The translations under genes and the position numbers were made by a program. Positions 33,686 to 42,354 of a stretch of DNA of 64,000 nucleotides are shown piece by piece. This stretch comes from Mesorhizobium escarrei (GTDB lineage Bacteria > Pseudomonadota > Alphaproteobacteria > Rhizobiales > Rhizobiaceae). The first letter of the stretch is position 1. The number at the start of each line of letters is the position of its first letter. The notes below the pieces were generated by a model. That model had not been told where the DNA came from and ran no database searches. It was given only the letters and a program-made list of their open reading frames with translations. The DNA lies in the NCBI RefSeq assembly GCF_935825525.1, contig NZ_CAKXZT010000168.1, forward strand, positions 1 through 64,000. The letters are read 5' to 3'.

Positions 33686-33718
33686 GAGGCCCGGCCAATT
33701 GCTGCCGGGCCTCTTTTT
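33686..33718 (+). terminator. Rho-independent terminator
   Basis: GAGGCCCGGC (33686-33695) pairs perfectly with GCCGGGCCTC (33704-33713), followed by TTTTT (33714-33718). It lies 21 bp after the stop of the small ORF at 33413-33664 and is the clearest intrinsic terminator in the window. Confidence 0.8.
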
Positions 33719-33741
33719 GGATTTGGCTGCCGTAGGCCCCC

Positions 33742-34120
33742 ATGCCTTCGTCATCCTGGGGCGGAGCAAGGAGCGAAGCGACCCGGCGGGGTCCATGCCG
33801 TTTCCTCGAGCGCTGCGATGCAGAACCTTTGATCGTGGAGGGACAGCGCCCCCCTCTGTCCTGCCCTCTTTGCCAAGACTCGGCATCTCCCCCACAAGGA
33901 GGGAGATTTGCCTTCATCACTGATTTCGCCAACCACCAACCTTGCAAAATGGACGCGGTCCGCGAAGCTGCCGATCTCCCCCACGTGGGGGAGATGTCCG
34001 GCAGGACAGAGGGGGGCGCGAAGGATCGCTACAGAGCGCTTTTATTCTGAGCCTCAGCATTCCTCGGCTGATGTAACGGAATGGATTCCAGGGTCTGCGC
34101 CGCGTAGCTTCGCTCCTTGC
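33742..34120. repeat. Cluster of intergenic mosaic repeats, no gene
   Basis: The stretch holds GGAGCAAGGAGCGAAGCGAC with an inverse copy near 34108-34122. It also has two arms of the GGCATCTCCCCCAC...GGAGGGAGAT type (33881-33910 and 33974-33993) and TTCCAGGGTCTGCGCCGCG near 34086. These are modular palindromes of rhizobial style. I see no credible coding sequence in 33665-34120. Confidence 0.6.
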
Positions 34121-34408
34121 TCAGTGTTCTCTCGGGCGCCCAAACGCGGCGCGCAGTTCGTCCTTGGCATCCTCCAGCACTTTCTTCTGCTTGGCCGGCA
34201 GGTTCGTGCCGGCGCGGTTGATGTAGAAATTCAGCATCGACATGGCGGACTGGAACGGCTCGGCCTTGCGCCGCTCGCTGTACTCGGCTGATCGCTTCAA
34301 CGAGGCCGCGATCTTCTTGGGGTCGTCGGATTCGAATATATGCTCCTCGAGGTCCAGCGCATCACTATGCTCGGTGACCTCGCCCGACCATTTCCTTTTC
34401 GCGGTCAT
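34121..34408 (-). CDS. DUF3175 family protein
   Basis: The 95-aa product is predicted to be helical, soluble and rich in Lys, Glu and Ala. It carries the segments KRKWSGEVTEHSDALDLEEH (N-terminal) and SLKRSAEYSERRKAEPFQSA (middle) that mark the DUF3175 family, whose role is unknown. A GGAAC-N19-TT element upstream (34442-34467) suggests control by the general stress sigma factor. It is isolated, between repeats and the divergent MFS gene. Confidence 0.8.
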   Translation of the reverse strand: MTAKRKWSGEVTEHSDALDLEEHIFESDDPKKIAASLKRSAEYSERRKAEPFQSAMSMLNFYINRAGTNLPAKQKKVLEDAKDELRAAFGRPREH

Positions 34409-34441
34409 GACAAACTCCTTCTATCGATAAGTTTGATGAAA

Positions 34442-34467
34442 AACTCCGGGACGGCGGCCACCGTTCC
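34442..34467 (-). promoter_or_regulatory. Possible EcfG/RpoE2-type promoter of the DUF3175 gene
   Basis: On the minus strand GGAAC (34467-34463) is followed after 17 bases by AGTT (34445-34442), giving GGAAC-N19-TT, the spacing expected for the rhizobial general stress sigma factor. The start codon at 34408 is about 34 bp downstream, a fitting leader length. Confidence 0.45.
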
Positions 34468-34497
34468 ACTGCAGCTCAAGTTTCTGGAGCCACGGAT

Positions 34498-35820
34498 TTG
34501 CGCGATGTGGCGCTGCACGGCGCCGCCAATGTGCCGATAGTGGTGTCAAACCGGTCGACTTGCGCAGAACCGCGGACAGAAAACGCCTTGACCACAACCG
34601 TCTCCAGCCAGGCAAGCAGCCCCGGCATCGATAGCGCCTATGCCTGGATGCGGCTCGGCACTTCGGTGCTGCTGGCGACGATCGGCGGCGTCGGCATGTG
34701 GGCGGTGGTCGTGGTGCTGCCCGCCGTGCAGGCGGAATTCGGCGTCGATCGCGCGGCCGCGTCGATGCCCTATACCGCGACCATGGTCGGTTTCGCCGCC
34801 GGCAATGTGCTGGTCGGCCGCGCCATCGACCGCATGGGCTACTGGATCCCGGCGATCATTGCCTCGGTGGCGCTCGGTACCGGTTTCCTGCTGGCGTCGC
34901 TGACCACTTCGATCCTGCAGTTCACTCTTGTCCAGGGACTTTTGATCGGCGTCGGCACGTCGGCGATTTTCGGGCCGCTGATCGCCGACATCTCGCACTG
35001 GTTCAGCCGCCGCCGCGGCGTCGCGGTGACGGCTGCCGCCGCCGGCAACTATCTCGCCGGGGCGATCTGGCCGTTGGCGATGCCCTTTGTCATGAAGGCC
35101 GAAGGCTGGCGTTTCACCTATGCCGCGATCGGCGTCGTCTGCCTCGCGACCATGGTGCCGCTGATCCTGCTGCTCAGGCGTCGCGCACCACGTGCCGCCG
35201 CTCCCGGCTCACCCGGCAGCCGGCCGGTCCAGCCGATCTCACTGTCACCGGCAGCGCTGCAGGTGCTGCTCGTCGTCGCCGGCCTTGGCTGCTGCGTGGC
35301 GATGTCGATGCCGCAGGTCCATATCGTCGCGTATTGCATGGACCTCGGCTACGGCGTGGCGCGAGGCGCCGACATGCTGTCGATCATGCTGGCGGCGGGC
35401 GTTGTCAGCCGGCTGGCGTCCGGCTTCATTGCCGATCGCATCGGCGGTGTGAAAACCCTGCTGATCGGCTCGGTGCTGCAAGCCCTGTCGCTGTTGTTCT
35501 ACATCCCGTTCGACGGGCTCGCGTCGCTTTACGTCGTCTCGCTGGTCTTCGGCCTGTCACAGGGCGGCATCGTGCCTTGCTATGCCATCATCGTGCGCGA
35601 ATACATGCCCGCCAAAGGGGCCGGCCAGCGAGTCGGCATCGTCATGATGGCAACCATCTTCGGCATGGCGATCGGCGGCTGGATGTCGGGCTGGATCTAC
35701 GATCTGACCGGCTCCTACGCTGCGGCGTTCCTCAACGGCATTGCCTGGAATCTGCTGAATATGGCGGCCATGGTGCTGCTGCTGTGGAAGGCACGGCGCA
35801 GCGCCGCGGCGATGGCCTGA
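34498..35820 (+). CDS. MFS transporter
   Basis: The product is up to 440 aa with 12 hydrophobic segments. It has the loop 2-3 motif region NVLVGRAIDRMGYWIP (MFS signature GxxxDRxGxR-like) and a matching half in RLASGFIADRIGGVKTLLIG. A basic cytoplasmic loop with SRRRGVAVTAAAAGNYLAG resembles the oxalate/formate and monocarboxylate carrier group. The first 30 residues of the longest frame look unlike protein, so the start may be the TTG at 34588 or another near it. No gene next to it gives a substrate. Confidence 0.82.
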   Translation: MRDVALHGAANVPIVVSNRSTCAEPRTENALTTTVSSQASSPGIDSAYAWMRLGTSVLLATIGGVGMWAVVVVLPAVQAEFGVDRAAASMPYTATMVGFAAGNVLVGRAIDRMGYWIPAIIASVALGTGFLLASLTTSILQFTLVQGLLIGVGTSAIFGPLIADISHWFSRRRGVAVTAAAAGNYLAGAIWPLAMPFVMKAEGWRFTYAAIGVVCLATMVPLILLLRRRAPRAAAPGSPGSRPVQPISLSPAALQVLLVVAGLGCCVAMSMPQVHIVAYCMDLGYGVARGADMLSIMLAAGVVSRLASGFIADRIGGVKTLLIGSVLQALSLLFYIPFDGLASLYVVSLVFGLSQGGIVPCYAIIVREYMPAKGAGQRVGIVMMATIFGMAIGGWMSGWIYDLTGSYAAAFLNGIAWNLLNMAAMVLLLWKARRSAAAMA

Positions 35821-35969
35821 GCACTGACCCCGCTGGCCTGCCGCTGGCCAGAGCGACGGAAGAGACAGGGGTAGCCCCCGTGACGCGGAGTTCGGTCCAC
35901 GCTCCTGCTTGACTTACACATATCTCGGTGGTTATTGGTTTATAAATAGCCAGCGAGTTATCGATTGCG

Positions 35970-36293
35970 ATGCCACAGCCCCACGAGATAATCTTTAAAA
36001 CGCTTGCCGATCCGACGCGACGGGCCATCTTCGAGCGGCTGTGTCGCGACGGCGACCAAACCGTCGCGGCTCTGACCGCTCGGGCCGGGGTCTCGCAACC
36101 GGCCGTGTCAAAACATCTGGGGGTGCTGAAACAGGCCGGGTTGGTGCGCGACCGCCACGAAGGCCGCAACACGCACTACAGCGCGGAGCTCGGCGCCTTG
36201 GCGCCGCTGATCGACTGGACAAACCAAATGGCTGGGTTCTGGCAAAGCCGGTTCGACAATCTCGAAGATCTGCTCAAAAGGATGGACCAATGA
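35970..36293 (+). CDS. ArsR family transcriptional regulator
   Basis: The 107-aa winged-helix protein has IIFKTLADPTRRAIFERLCR at the N-terminus and the recognition helix region GVSQPAVSKHLGVLKQAGLV. It lacks the Cys pairs of metal-sensing ArsR proteins. Such small ArsR proteins are commonly coupled to an AHSA1/SRPBCC gene, as here, where the stop overlaps the next start (ATGA). It probably represses its own operon in response to an unknown signal. Confidence 0.88.
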   Translation: MPQPHEIIFKTLADPTRRAIFERLCRDGDQTVAALTARAGVSQPAVSKHLGVLKQAGLVRDRHEGRNTHYSAELGALAPLIDWTNQMAGFWQSRFDNLEDLLKRMDQ

Positions 36294-36700
36294 CCAATAC
36301 TGAGACCGAAACGCGCGCCGTCGTTGTCGAACGGGAGGTCGCTTTTCCGCCGGAAAAGATCTGGCGCGCTCTCACCCAATCACACCTGATCGAGGAGTGG
36401 CTGATGAAGAACGATTTCAAGCCAGACGAGGGGCACCGTTTCAATCTGAGCGCGGATTGGGGGACGGTCGACTGTCAGGTCCAGGCAGTCGAGCCCAACA
36501 AGACGCTGTCTTACACGTGGGATACCAAGGATCTCAAAAGTGTCGTCACGTGGACGCTCACCCCTACGAGCACAGGGACCCATCTGCGCATGGAGCAGTT
36601 GGGCTTCCGGCCGGATCAGCAGCAGTATTATCAGGGTGCCAAATACGGGTGGCAGCGGTTCTTTGCGAACCTGGAGCAGGTCCTGGCGCGGATAGAATAG
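36290..36700 (+). CDS. AHSA1/SRPBCC domain protein
   Basis: The 136-aa product begins with VVVEREVAFPPEKIWRALTQ and contains LIEEWLMKNDFKPDEGHRF, the usual start of AHSA1 (activator of Hsp90 ATPase homologue) domain proteins of the SRPBCC fold. The C-terminal helix is GAKYGWQRFFANLEQVLARI. Its cavity may bind a small hydrophobic ligand. It is translationally coupled to the ArsR gene. The biochemical role of such bacterial proteins is mostly unknown. Confidence 0.85.
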   Translation: MTNTETETRAVVVEREVAFPPEKIWRALTQSHLIEEWLMKNDFKPDEGHRFNLSADWGTVDCQVQAVEPNKTLSYTWDTKDLKSVVTWTLTPTSTGTHLRMEQLGFRPDQQQYYQGAKYGWQRFFANLEQVLARIE

Positions 36701-36825
36701 GCGTGCCGATGCCATAGGCATCTGCGGGCGAAACGCAATGCCAACAGTCGTCCATCAACGAAACAAGGTAGCAAAAAGGCCGCCGCCAAGCGGGTCGTGC
36801 GGCTCGTCTTCAGAGGAGGTCCCCA

Positions 36826-37047
36826 ATGAACTGGAACATTTGGATCCGGCAATTCCACCGCTGGCTGTCGATCATTTTTACGGCGGTCGTCGTCGCCATC
36901 TTCATCACTTTGGGCGTAGGTGTCGCGCCCGCCTACTGGGTATACCTCATGCCGCTGATCCCGCTCGCCTTGCTCATGCTCAGCGGTCTCTACTTGTTCG
37001 CGTTGCCCTATGCCATGAGGTGGCGCAGCGGAGGACGCACGGCGTAG
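36826..37047 (+). CDS. Small inner-membrane protein
   Basis: The 73-aa product has two hydrophobic segments (about residues 16-38 and 42-62) and short charged ends (MNWNIWIRQFHRW and RWRSGGRTA). GAGGAGG lies 5 to 11 bases before the ATG, a strong ribosome binding site. It lies 125 bp after the AHSA1 gene on the same strand and may share its transcript. I do not recognise a named family. Confidence 0.7.
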   Translation: MNWNIWIRQFHRWLSIIFTAVVVAIFITLGVGVAPAYWVYLMPLIPLALLMLSGLYLFALPYAMRWRSGGRTA

Positions 37048-37290
37048 AAGCCTGAGCACGGTGGACTACAAGACGCCGCTCACCACCCAAAGCCGAAATT
37101 CAAACTGTGGCGCTAGCCGAGTTCGGGATAGCTGTCCTGGCCCGTTCGCTTGACAATGGGCTAAGGCTGCGCGACGCCAGTCGGGGTGCGCGGCAGCTAT
37201 AATCTCTGGGTGGCATGGCGAAGTGGCAAAGACGCTGAACAGCATTTCGTGGCCGCGCTTCGGCGAAGGCGCCGCGTGCGGGACAAGGCT

Positions 37291-38319
37291 ATGACCAAAC
37301 CGCGCTCGCGCCGTGGCGGCGGCCGTCCGACGATCGCCGATGTCGCGCGCAAGGCCGGCGTCGGCGCCATCACCGTCTCCCGCGCCTTGCGCGAGCCGGG
37401 GCGCGTTTCGGAGGATCTGCGCCGCCAGATCCAGGCGGCTGTCGATGAGCTCGGCTATCTGCCCGACCCGAATGCGCGAGCGTTGGCATCGGCGCGTGCC
37501 GAGGTCTTTGGCGTGCTGGTGCCGTCGCTCACCAACAGCGTCTTTGCCGAAGTGCTGCGCGGCATTTATGACAGTCTGTCGGACAGCTCCTACCGTATCC
37601 AGCTCGGCAACACCCATTATTCCGGCCTCGAGGAGGAGCGGCTGCTGCAGGTGTTCGGCCCGCAGCGCCCGGCGGCGCTGATCGTGGCGGGCATCGACCA
37701 GACGCCAATTTCGCGAAGACTGCTCGAGACGGCCGGCTGCCCAGTGGTGCAGGTCATGGAAACCGGGCCCGATCCGGTCGACATGATGGTCGGCTTCTCG
37801 CATTTCGACGGCGGCAAGGCGGCGACTGAGCACATGATCGAAGCGGGCTATCGCCGCATCGGCTTCATCGGCGCGCGCATGGACCCGCGCTCGCAGCGGC
37901 GTCTGGCCGGTTATCGCGCGGCGATGGAGGCAGCTGGCCTGTTCGACGCGCGGCTTGTTACCACCACGCCAGTGCCGTCCAGCGTGACGCTCGGGCGCGG
38001 ATTGTTTCGCGACGCGCTGGCTAAGATGCCGACGCTGGACGGGGCTTTCTGCAACAATGACGACATCGCGCTCGGCGCTCTGTTCGAGTGCCACCGCGCC
38101 TCGATCGCCGTGCCGAAGACGATCGGCATCACAGGCTTCAACGATCTCGACATGATGGAAGTGGCTTTCCCCTCTGTCACTAGCGTCCGGACGCCTCGCT
38201 ATGAGATCGGCCGGCTGTCAGTCGCCATGGCGCTCGCGGCGATTGCAGGCAAGCGGCCGCAAGAGCCGGTCGTCGATCTCGGCTTCGAACTCAAGCGCCG
38301 CGAGAGCACGGCCCGCTGA
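37291..38319 (+). CDS. LacI family regulator, GntR (gluconate)-repressor-like
   Basis: The 342-aa product starts with a LacI helix-turn-helix (RPTIADVARKAGVGAITVSR, residues 11-30, then RALREPGRVSEDLR). It continues into a sugar-sensing domain (FGVLVPSLTNSVFAEVLRG, then CNNDDIALG and ITGFNDLDMMEVAFPSVTSV). The overall pattern is that of GntR, the E. coli gluconate repressor. The palindrome ATGGTAGCGCTACCAT, which resembles known LacI-family operators, lies 43 bp after its stop, in front of the importer operon. Together with gluconokinase at the operon end, this suggests repression relieved by gluconate or a similar acid. The start at 37291 fits family length; the ORF is open from 37186. Confidence 0.86.
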   Translation: MTKPRSRRGGGRPTIADVARKAGVGAITVSRALREPGRVSEDLRRQIQAAVDELGYLPDPNARALASARAEVFGVLVPSLTNSVFAEVLRGIYDSLSDSSYRIQLGNTHYSGLEEERLLQVFGPQRPAALIVAGIDQTPISRRLLETAGCPVVQVMETGPDPVDMMVGFSHFDGGKAATEHMIEAGYRRIGFIGARMDPRSQRRLAGYRAAMEAAGLFDARLVTTTPVPSSVTLGRGLFRDALAKMPTLDGAFCNNDDIALGALFECHRASIAVPKTIGITGFNDLDMMEVAFPSVTSVRTPRYEIGRLSVAMALAAIAGKRPQEPVVDLGFELKRRESTAR

Positions 38320-38361
38320 CCTGCCTTCGAGACGCAGTGAAATGACGCTTTACACAACGTC

Positions 38362-38377
38362 ATGGTAGCGCTACCAT
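38362..38377. promoter_or_regulatory. Perfect palindromic LacI-family operator
   Basis: ATGGTAGCGCTACCAT is a perfect 16-bp palindrome with the central CG of LacI-family operators. It lies between the LacI/GntR-like gene and the importer operon, about 240 bp upstream of the first gene, and is the probable target of the regulator at 37291. Confidence 0.7.
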
Positions 38378-38413
38378 CCATCTCTGGCAAAGACTCACGG
38401 CAATGGGGCTAGT

Positions 38414-38462
38414 TTGTTTATTATATATAATCGACAGCTAATGCTTGTTTATTATGTATAAT
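38414..38462. promoter_or_regulatory. AT-rich direct repeat with internal palindromes
   Basis: TTGTTTATTATATATAAT (38414-38431) and TTGTTTATTATGTATAAT (38445-38462) match at 17 of 18 bases and are 31 bp apart, about three helical turns. Each has a palindromic ATTATATATAAT-like core. Such AT-rich doubling in a GC-rich genome suggests a promoter or activator site pair for the importer operon. Confidence 0.45.
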
Positions 38463-38614
38463 ATGATAGTTTTTACTGTGGTTGCCGAGCGGCAAGGGAG
38501 GAGATCGGGTCGGCATTCGGCCACCTGATAAAGCGCGACGGGCAAGGCGGGAGGTGCCGGGCCGGACGCGCGAGACGCGTGAACAATCAAAAACTGCAAC
38601 TGGGAGGAATATCG

Positions 38615-39739
38615 ATGTTCAAGTCACTTGTTGGTGGCATCGTTGCCGCCACTGCATTCGTCATGCTGAGTTCGTCGGCGCTCGCCGAGCCAGAAATCGT
38701 CGCAGGCCCATCCGCCGAGCCGGAATGCTTCGCGCCATGGGCCGTCGACACGCAGTTCTTCAAATTCCCCAAAAAGGAAGGCCCGTACCGCGTCGCGCTC
38801 GCCAATGGCTATATCGCCAACACTTGGCGCATCCAGATGGTGCAGACGGCGAAGGCCTATGCGGCGCAGCCGGATGTCGCAGCCAAACTGAAAGAATTCA
38901 AGGTCGTTTCGACCGGCGAAGACGTGCCGGCGCAGATTTCGGCGATCAACAACTTCATCGATTCCGGTTATGACGCGATCGTCGTCAACGCGCAGAATCC
39001 AACGGCTTTCGGGCCGGTCATCAAACGCGCCAAGCAAGCCGGGGTCGTGCTGGTCGCCTTCGACAACATTCTCGACACCAAGGACGCCATCAACGTCAAT
39101 GTCGACCAGAAAGGCCTTGGCGAGTTGTGGGCCAACTGGCTGATCAAGCATATTCCCAATGGCGGCAAGATCCTCGAAGTGCGTGGCGTCGCCGGTACGT
39201 CGGTCGACACCGACCGCCACAACGGCATTCATGAGACCCTCGATGCTTCCGGCAAGAAGTGGGAGGTCACCGAAGTCGTTGGCAAATGGGACGATGGCGT
39301 GGCGCAAAAGGCTACGGCCGACGCGATCGCCACCAACGGTCCCTTCGATGGCGTCACCGGGCAGGGCGGCGACACCGGCATCGTCCAGGCGATGATCGAC
39401 GCCAAGCATCCGTTCGTGCCATTCGGCGGCGAAACGGAAAATGGCTTCCGCAAATTCTGCGCCAAGTTTGCCGCAGAGGGGCTGAAGTGCTCGTCGGCCG
39501 GAACCGGTCCCGCCCAGGTGGCGGTCGCCATCAAGACGGCGATTGCCGCGCTGGAGGGCCAAGTCGTCCCGCAAGCGGTGAAACTGCCGCTGGCAATCGT
39601 CGAGGATCCGAACTTTAAGGAAGGCGAGGACTATTTCCCCGACCAGTCCGACAATTTCTTCGTCGGCAACTCTTTCCCGACCTGCGGCATCAATTTCACC
39701 GCGCAGGAAATCATGGGCCAGAGCAAGGAAAACCAATAG
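38615..39739 (+). CDS. Sugar ABC transporter substrate-binding protein
   Basis: The 374-aa periplasmic binding protein has a signal peptide (MFKSLVGGIVAATAFVMLSS to ALAEPE, cleavage near residue 24) and a peripla_BP_4 fold longer than the usual 300-330 aa. The mature protein starts with an unusual Cys-containing lead (AEPECFAPWAVDTQFFKFPK) before the canonical YRVALANGYIANTWRIQMVQ. GGGAGG precedes the ATG. Five Cys in total hint at disulfides. A hairpin separates it from the ATPase gene. The ligand is probably a sugar or sugar acid. Confidence 0.87.
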   Translation: MFKSLVGGIVAATAFVMLSSSALAEPEIVAGPSAEPECFAPWAVDTQFFKFPKKEGPYRVALANGYIANTWRIQMVQTAKAYAAQPDVAAKLKEFKVVSTGEDVPAQISAINNFIDSGYDAIVVNAQNPTAFGPVIKRAKQAGVVLVAFDNILDTKDAINVNVDQKGLGELWANWLIKHIPNGGKILEVRGVAGTSVDTDRHNGIHETLDASGKKWEVTEVVGKWDDGVAQKATADAIATNGPFDGVTGQGGDTGIVQAMIDAKHPFVPFGGETENGFRKFCAKFAAEGLKCSSAGTGPAQVAVAIKTAIAALEGQVVPQAVKLPLAIVEDPNFKEGEDYFPDQSDNFFVGNSFPTCGINFTAQEIMGQSKENQ

Positions 39740-39749
39740 ACTGATTGAC

Positions 39750-39775
39750 GGCGCCGCGGGATATCCCACGGCGCC
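39750..39775 (+). terminator. Intercistronic hairpin after the binding-protein gene
   Basis: GGCGCCG (39750-39756) and CGGCGCC (39769-39775), with an inner GGG-ATAT-CCC stem, form a long hairpin between the binding-protein and ATPase genes. No T-run is present. It matches the position of the hairpin at 11949 and probably protects or partly terminates the upstream message. Confidence 0.5.
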
Positions 39776-39808
39776 GGTCCCGAAGAACAAGCGCCTTGGG
39801 AGGGGCCG

Positions 39809-41377
39809 ATGGACGGTGCGGTTCCGCTCTTCCGCATGGAGGGCATATCCAAGCGCTATGGCGGTGTGCGGGCGCTGGAAAAGGCCGAGCTTTCGGTCAC
39901 ACCAGGCAGCATTCACGCCATCCTCGGCGAGAACGGCGCCGGTAAATCGACGCTGATCAAGGTCATGGCCGGCGTCGTCGCGCCTGACGAAGGCCGCATG
40001 ATGCTGGACGGAAGCGAGGTGACTTTCGCGTCGCCGGCAGCGGCCAACCAGGCCGGCATCGTCTGCATTTTCCAGGAACTGTCGCTCGTCCCCGAACTCA
40101 GCGTTTCCGACAACATCGTCATTTCCGATCCGCCCAAACGCTTCGGCATGATCGACCGTAAGGCGCAGCGACGCATCGCGGAAGAAGCCCTGGCTCGCGC
40201 GGGCGCTGCCGATATCCACCCGCTGGCGCTGGTCAAAGACCTTCCTCTTTCAAGAAGGCAGATGGTCGAGATCGCCAAAGCACTCGCCAGGAAGCCGCGC
40301 ATCCTGATCCTCGACGAGGCGACCTCGGCGCTGACCGCGGCCGACGTCGCCAAGATTTTCGGCGTCTTGAAGCGGCTACGCTCGGAAGGGCTGGCGCTGC
40401 TCTACATCTCGCATCGAATGAACGAGATCGCCGAGCTTGCCGACCAGTGCACGGTGTTCCGCAACGGCCGCAATGTCGCCAGTTATGCTGCTGGATCGAA
40501 GAGCGACAATGAAGTCGTCGAGCTGATGATCGGCCGCGAATACAGCCATATTTTCCCGCCGAAGCCGGTGCGCGCGCCGGCCACCGCCGCGCTCGTGCTG
40601 GAGGCGCGCAAGCTTTCCTGGACCGACCGGCTGGACAATATCTCGCTGTCGGTCGGCGCAGGCGAGGTCGTCGGCCTCGGCGGTCTCGATGGCCAGGGCC
40701 AGCGCGAATTGCTGCTCGCCTTCTTCGGCGTGCTGCGCGGCCTCAGCGGCCAGATATTGATCGACGGCAAACCGGTGGCGATCGCCAGCCCGGCCAAGGC
40801 GCGCGGTGACCGGATCGGCATGGCCCTGATCCCGGAAGACCGCAAGACGGAAGGCCTGATGCTGCCGATGACGGTGCGCGAAAACCTCTCCTTCGCAACA
40901 CTCGACCGGCTGTCCAGGGCCGGCATCATCGACCGTGCCGCCGAGCAGCGGCTGATCGACGACATGGTAGCTCTGCTGGCGATCAAAACGGCAGGTCTCG
41001 ATATTCCGGTCGGCGCGCTGTCCGGCGGCAACCAGCAGAAGGTCGTCATCGCCAAATGGCTGATGCGGCAGCCGCGCATCATCCTGCTCAACGACCCCAC
41101 GCGGGGTATCGATGTCGGCACCAAACAGGAACTGTATCAGCTAATGCGCAAGCTTGCCGACCAAGGCGCGGCGATACTGTTTTACTCGACCGACTATGAC
41201 GAGTTGATCGGCTGCTGCGACCGGGTGCTGGTGCTCTATGACGGAGCGGTCAAGCGCGAACTCGTCGGCGCCGAGATCACCGAGCGGGCGCTGATCGCCA
41301 GCGCGCTCAACATCCATGGCGAAGAGACGCCTGCCAGAGGCATGGCGAAGACGCCAGCCCGAGGAGCGGACGCGTGA
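39809..41377 (+). CDS. Sugar ABC transporter ATP-binding protein, tandem domain (RbsA type)
   Basis: The 522-aa protein has two ATPase domains. The first has Walker A GENGAGKST and Walker B ILILDEATSAL, but its signature is altered to LPLSRRQMVEIAKALA. The second lacks a standard Walker A (GLDGQGQRELLLA) but keeps LSGGNQQKVVIAKWL and Walker B IILLNDPTRGID. This asymmetry is normal for RbsA, MglA and XylG proteins. The stop overlaps the next start (GTGA). Confidence 0.9.
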   Translation: MDGAVPLFRMEGISKRYGGVRALEKAELSVTPGSIHAILGENGAGKSTLIKVMAGVVAPDEGRMMLDGSEVTFASPAAANQAGIVCIFQELSLVPELSVSDNIVISDPPKRFGMIDRKAQRRIAEEALARAGAADIHPLALVKDLPLSRRQMVEIAKALARKPRILILDEATSALTAADVAKIFGVLKRLRSEGLALLYISHRMNEIAELADQCTVFRNGRNVASYAAGSKSDNEVVELMIGREYSHIFPPKPVRAPATAALVLEARKLSWTDRLDNISLSVGAGEVVGLGGLDGQGQRELLLAFFGVLRGLSGQILIDGKPVAIASPAKARGDRIGMALIPEDRKTEGLMLPMTVRENLSFATLDRLSRAGIIDRAAEQRLIDDMVALLAIKTAGLDIPVGALSGGNQQKVVIAKWLMRQPRIILLNDPTRGIDVGTKQELYQLMRKLADQGAAILFYSTDYDELIGCCDRVLVLYDGAVKRELVGAEITERALIASALNIHGEETPARGMAKTPARGADA

Positions 41378-42354
41378 AAGACTGGCGCTACTGGCTTGCC
41401 GAACAACGCGGAACGCTGCTGGCGTTCGGCATCTTCATCGTGATGTTTACGATCTACACCTCGAACCATCCGGCCGGCTTTACCGCCAACGTCGTGCAGA
41501 CGGCCTCGAACAAGGGTGTGCTGCTCGCCTTCGTCGCCATGGCGCAGACGCTGGTGGTGATCACCGCCGGTATCGACCTTTCCGTCGGCATGATCTTTCT
41601 GCTGACCAATTGCCTGGCCTCATGGCTGGTCATCGGCACCGGCATCGAAACCGCGTTCGGCGTCGTCGCGGTGCTCGGCACCGGGCTGCTGTGCGGGGCG
41701 ATCAACGGCGCCATCGTCATCTACGGAAGGCTGCAGCCGATCGTCACCACCATCGCCACCGGCGCGGTATATTTCGGCATCGCCCTGCTGCTTCGGCCGT
41801 TCCCGGGCGGCTCGGTCAACGAGGATCTGGCCGACGCCCTGACCGGGCGGCTGTTCGGCGTGGTGCCGGCGAGCCTGGTGGCGCTGCTGGCCGTCGTGCT
41901 CGTCGTCTGGGTGCCGTTCAGCCGGTCGGTGCTCGGCCGTGCGGCCTATGCTGCGGGATCGTCGGAAATGGCGGCCTACATGTCCGGCGTGCCGATCCGC
42001 CGCGGCAAGTTCGCCGCCTATGCGCTGGCCGGCCTGCTGGCCGCGATCGGCGGGCTGTTCCTGACCTTCTTCACCTATACCGGCGAGGCGGCCTATGCCA
42101 GCGGCAATGCCTATACGCTGTTCTCGATCGCTGCCGTGGTGCTTGGCGGCGTCTCGCTGTTCGGCGGCAAGGGCAGCGCCATCGGCGCGATCTTCGGCGC
42201 GCTCGCCTTCCGCACCATCGGCGACCTGCTCTTCGTCTTCGATTTCGATCCGCTCTGGCAGCCGCTGTTCCAGGGCGTCATCCTGCTGATCGCCGTCAGC
42301 CTCGGCGCCTTCGCCCTGTTCAGGGTTCGCAACCGGCTGGAGTGGTTCCTGTGA
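41374..42354 (+). CDS. Sugar ABC transporter permease (first of two)
   Basis: The 326-aa polytopic protein has LVVITAGIDLSVGMIFLLTN in the first half and VVLGGVSLFGGKGSAIGAIF in the second, the two RbsC-type signatures. The GTG at 41374 overlaps the ATPase stop and has GAGGAG 7 bases before it. The stop overlaps the second permease start by GTGA, so the two are translationally coupled and probably form a heterodimer. Confidence 0.88.
   Translation: MKDWRYWLAEQRGTLLAFGIFIVMFTIYTSNHPAGFTANVVQTASNKGVLLAFVAMAQTLVVITAGIDLSVGMIFLLTNCLASWLVIGTGIETAFGVVAVLGTGLLCGAINGAIVIYGRLQPIVTTIATGAVYFGIALLLRPFPGGSVNEDLADALTGRLFGVVPASLVALLAVVLVVWVPFSRSVLGRAAYAAGSSEMAAYMSGVPIRRGKFAAYALAGLLAAIGGLFLTFFTYTGEAAYASGNAYTLFSIAAVVLGGVSLFGGKGSAIGAIFGALAFRTIGDLLFVFDFDPLWQPLFQGVILLIAVSLGAFALFRVRNRLEWFL

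Noticed and set aside
38624-40219. 531-aa open frame on the minus strand
   Set aside because: Antisense of the binding-protein and tandem ATPase genes, which are certain by motif.
41316-42350. Upstream extension of the second permease frame
   Set aside because: This stretch overlaps the first permease in another frame and is Arg-rich and not membrane-like. The GTG at 42351 is the proper start.
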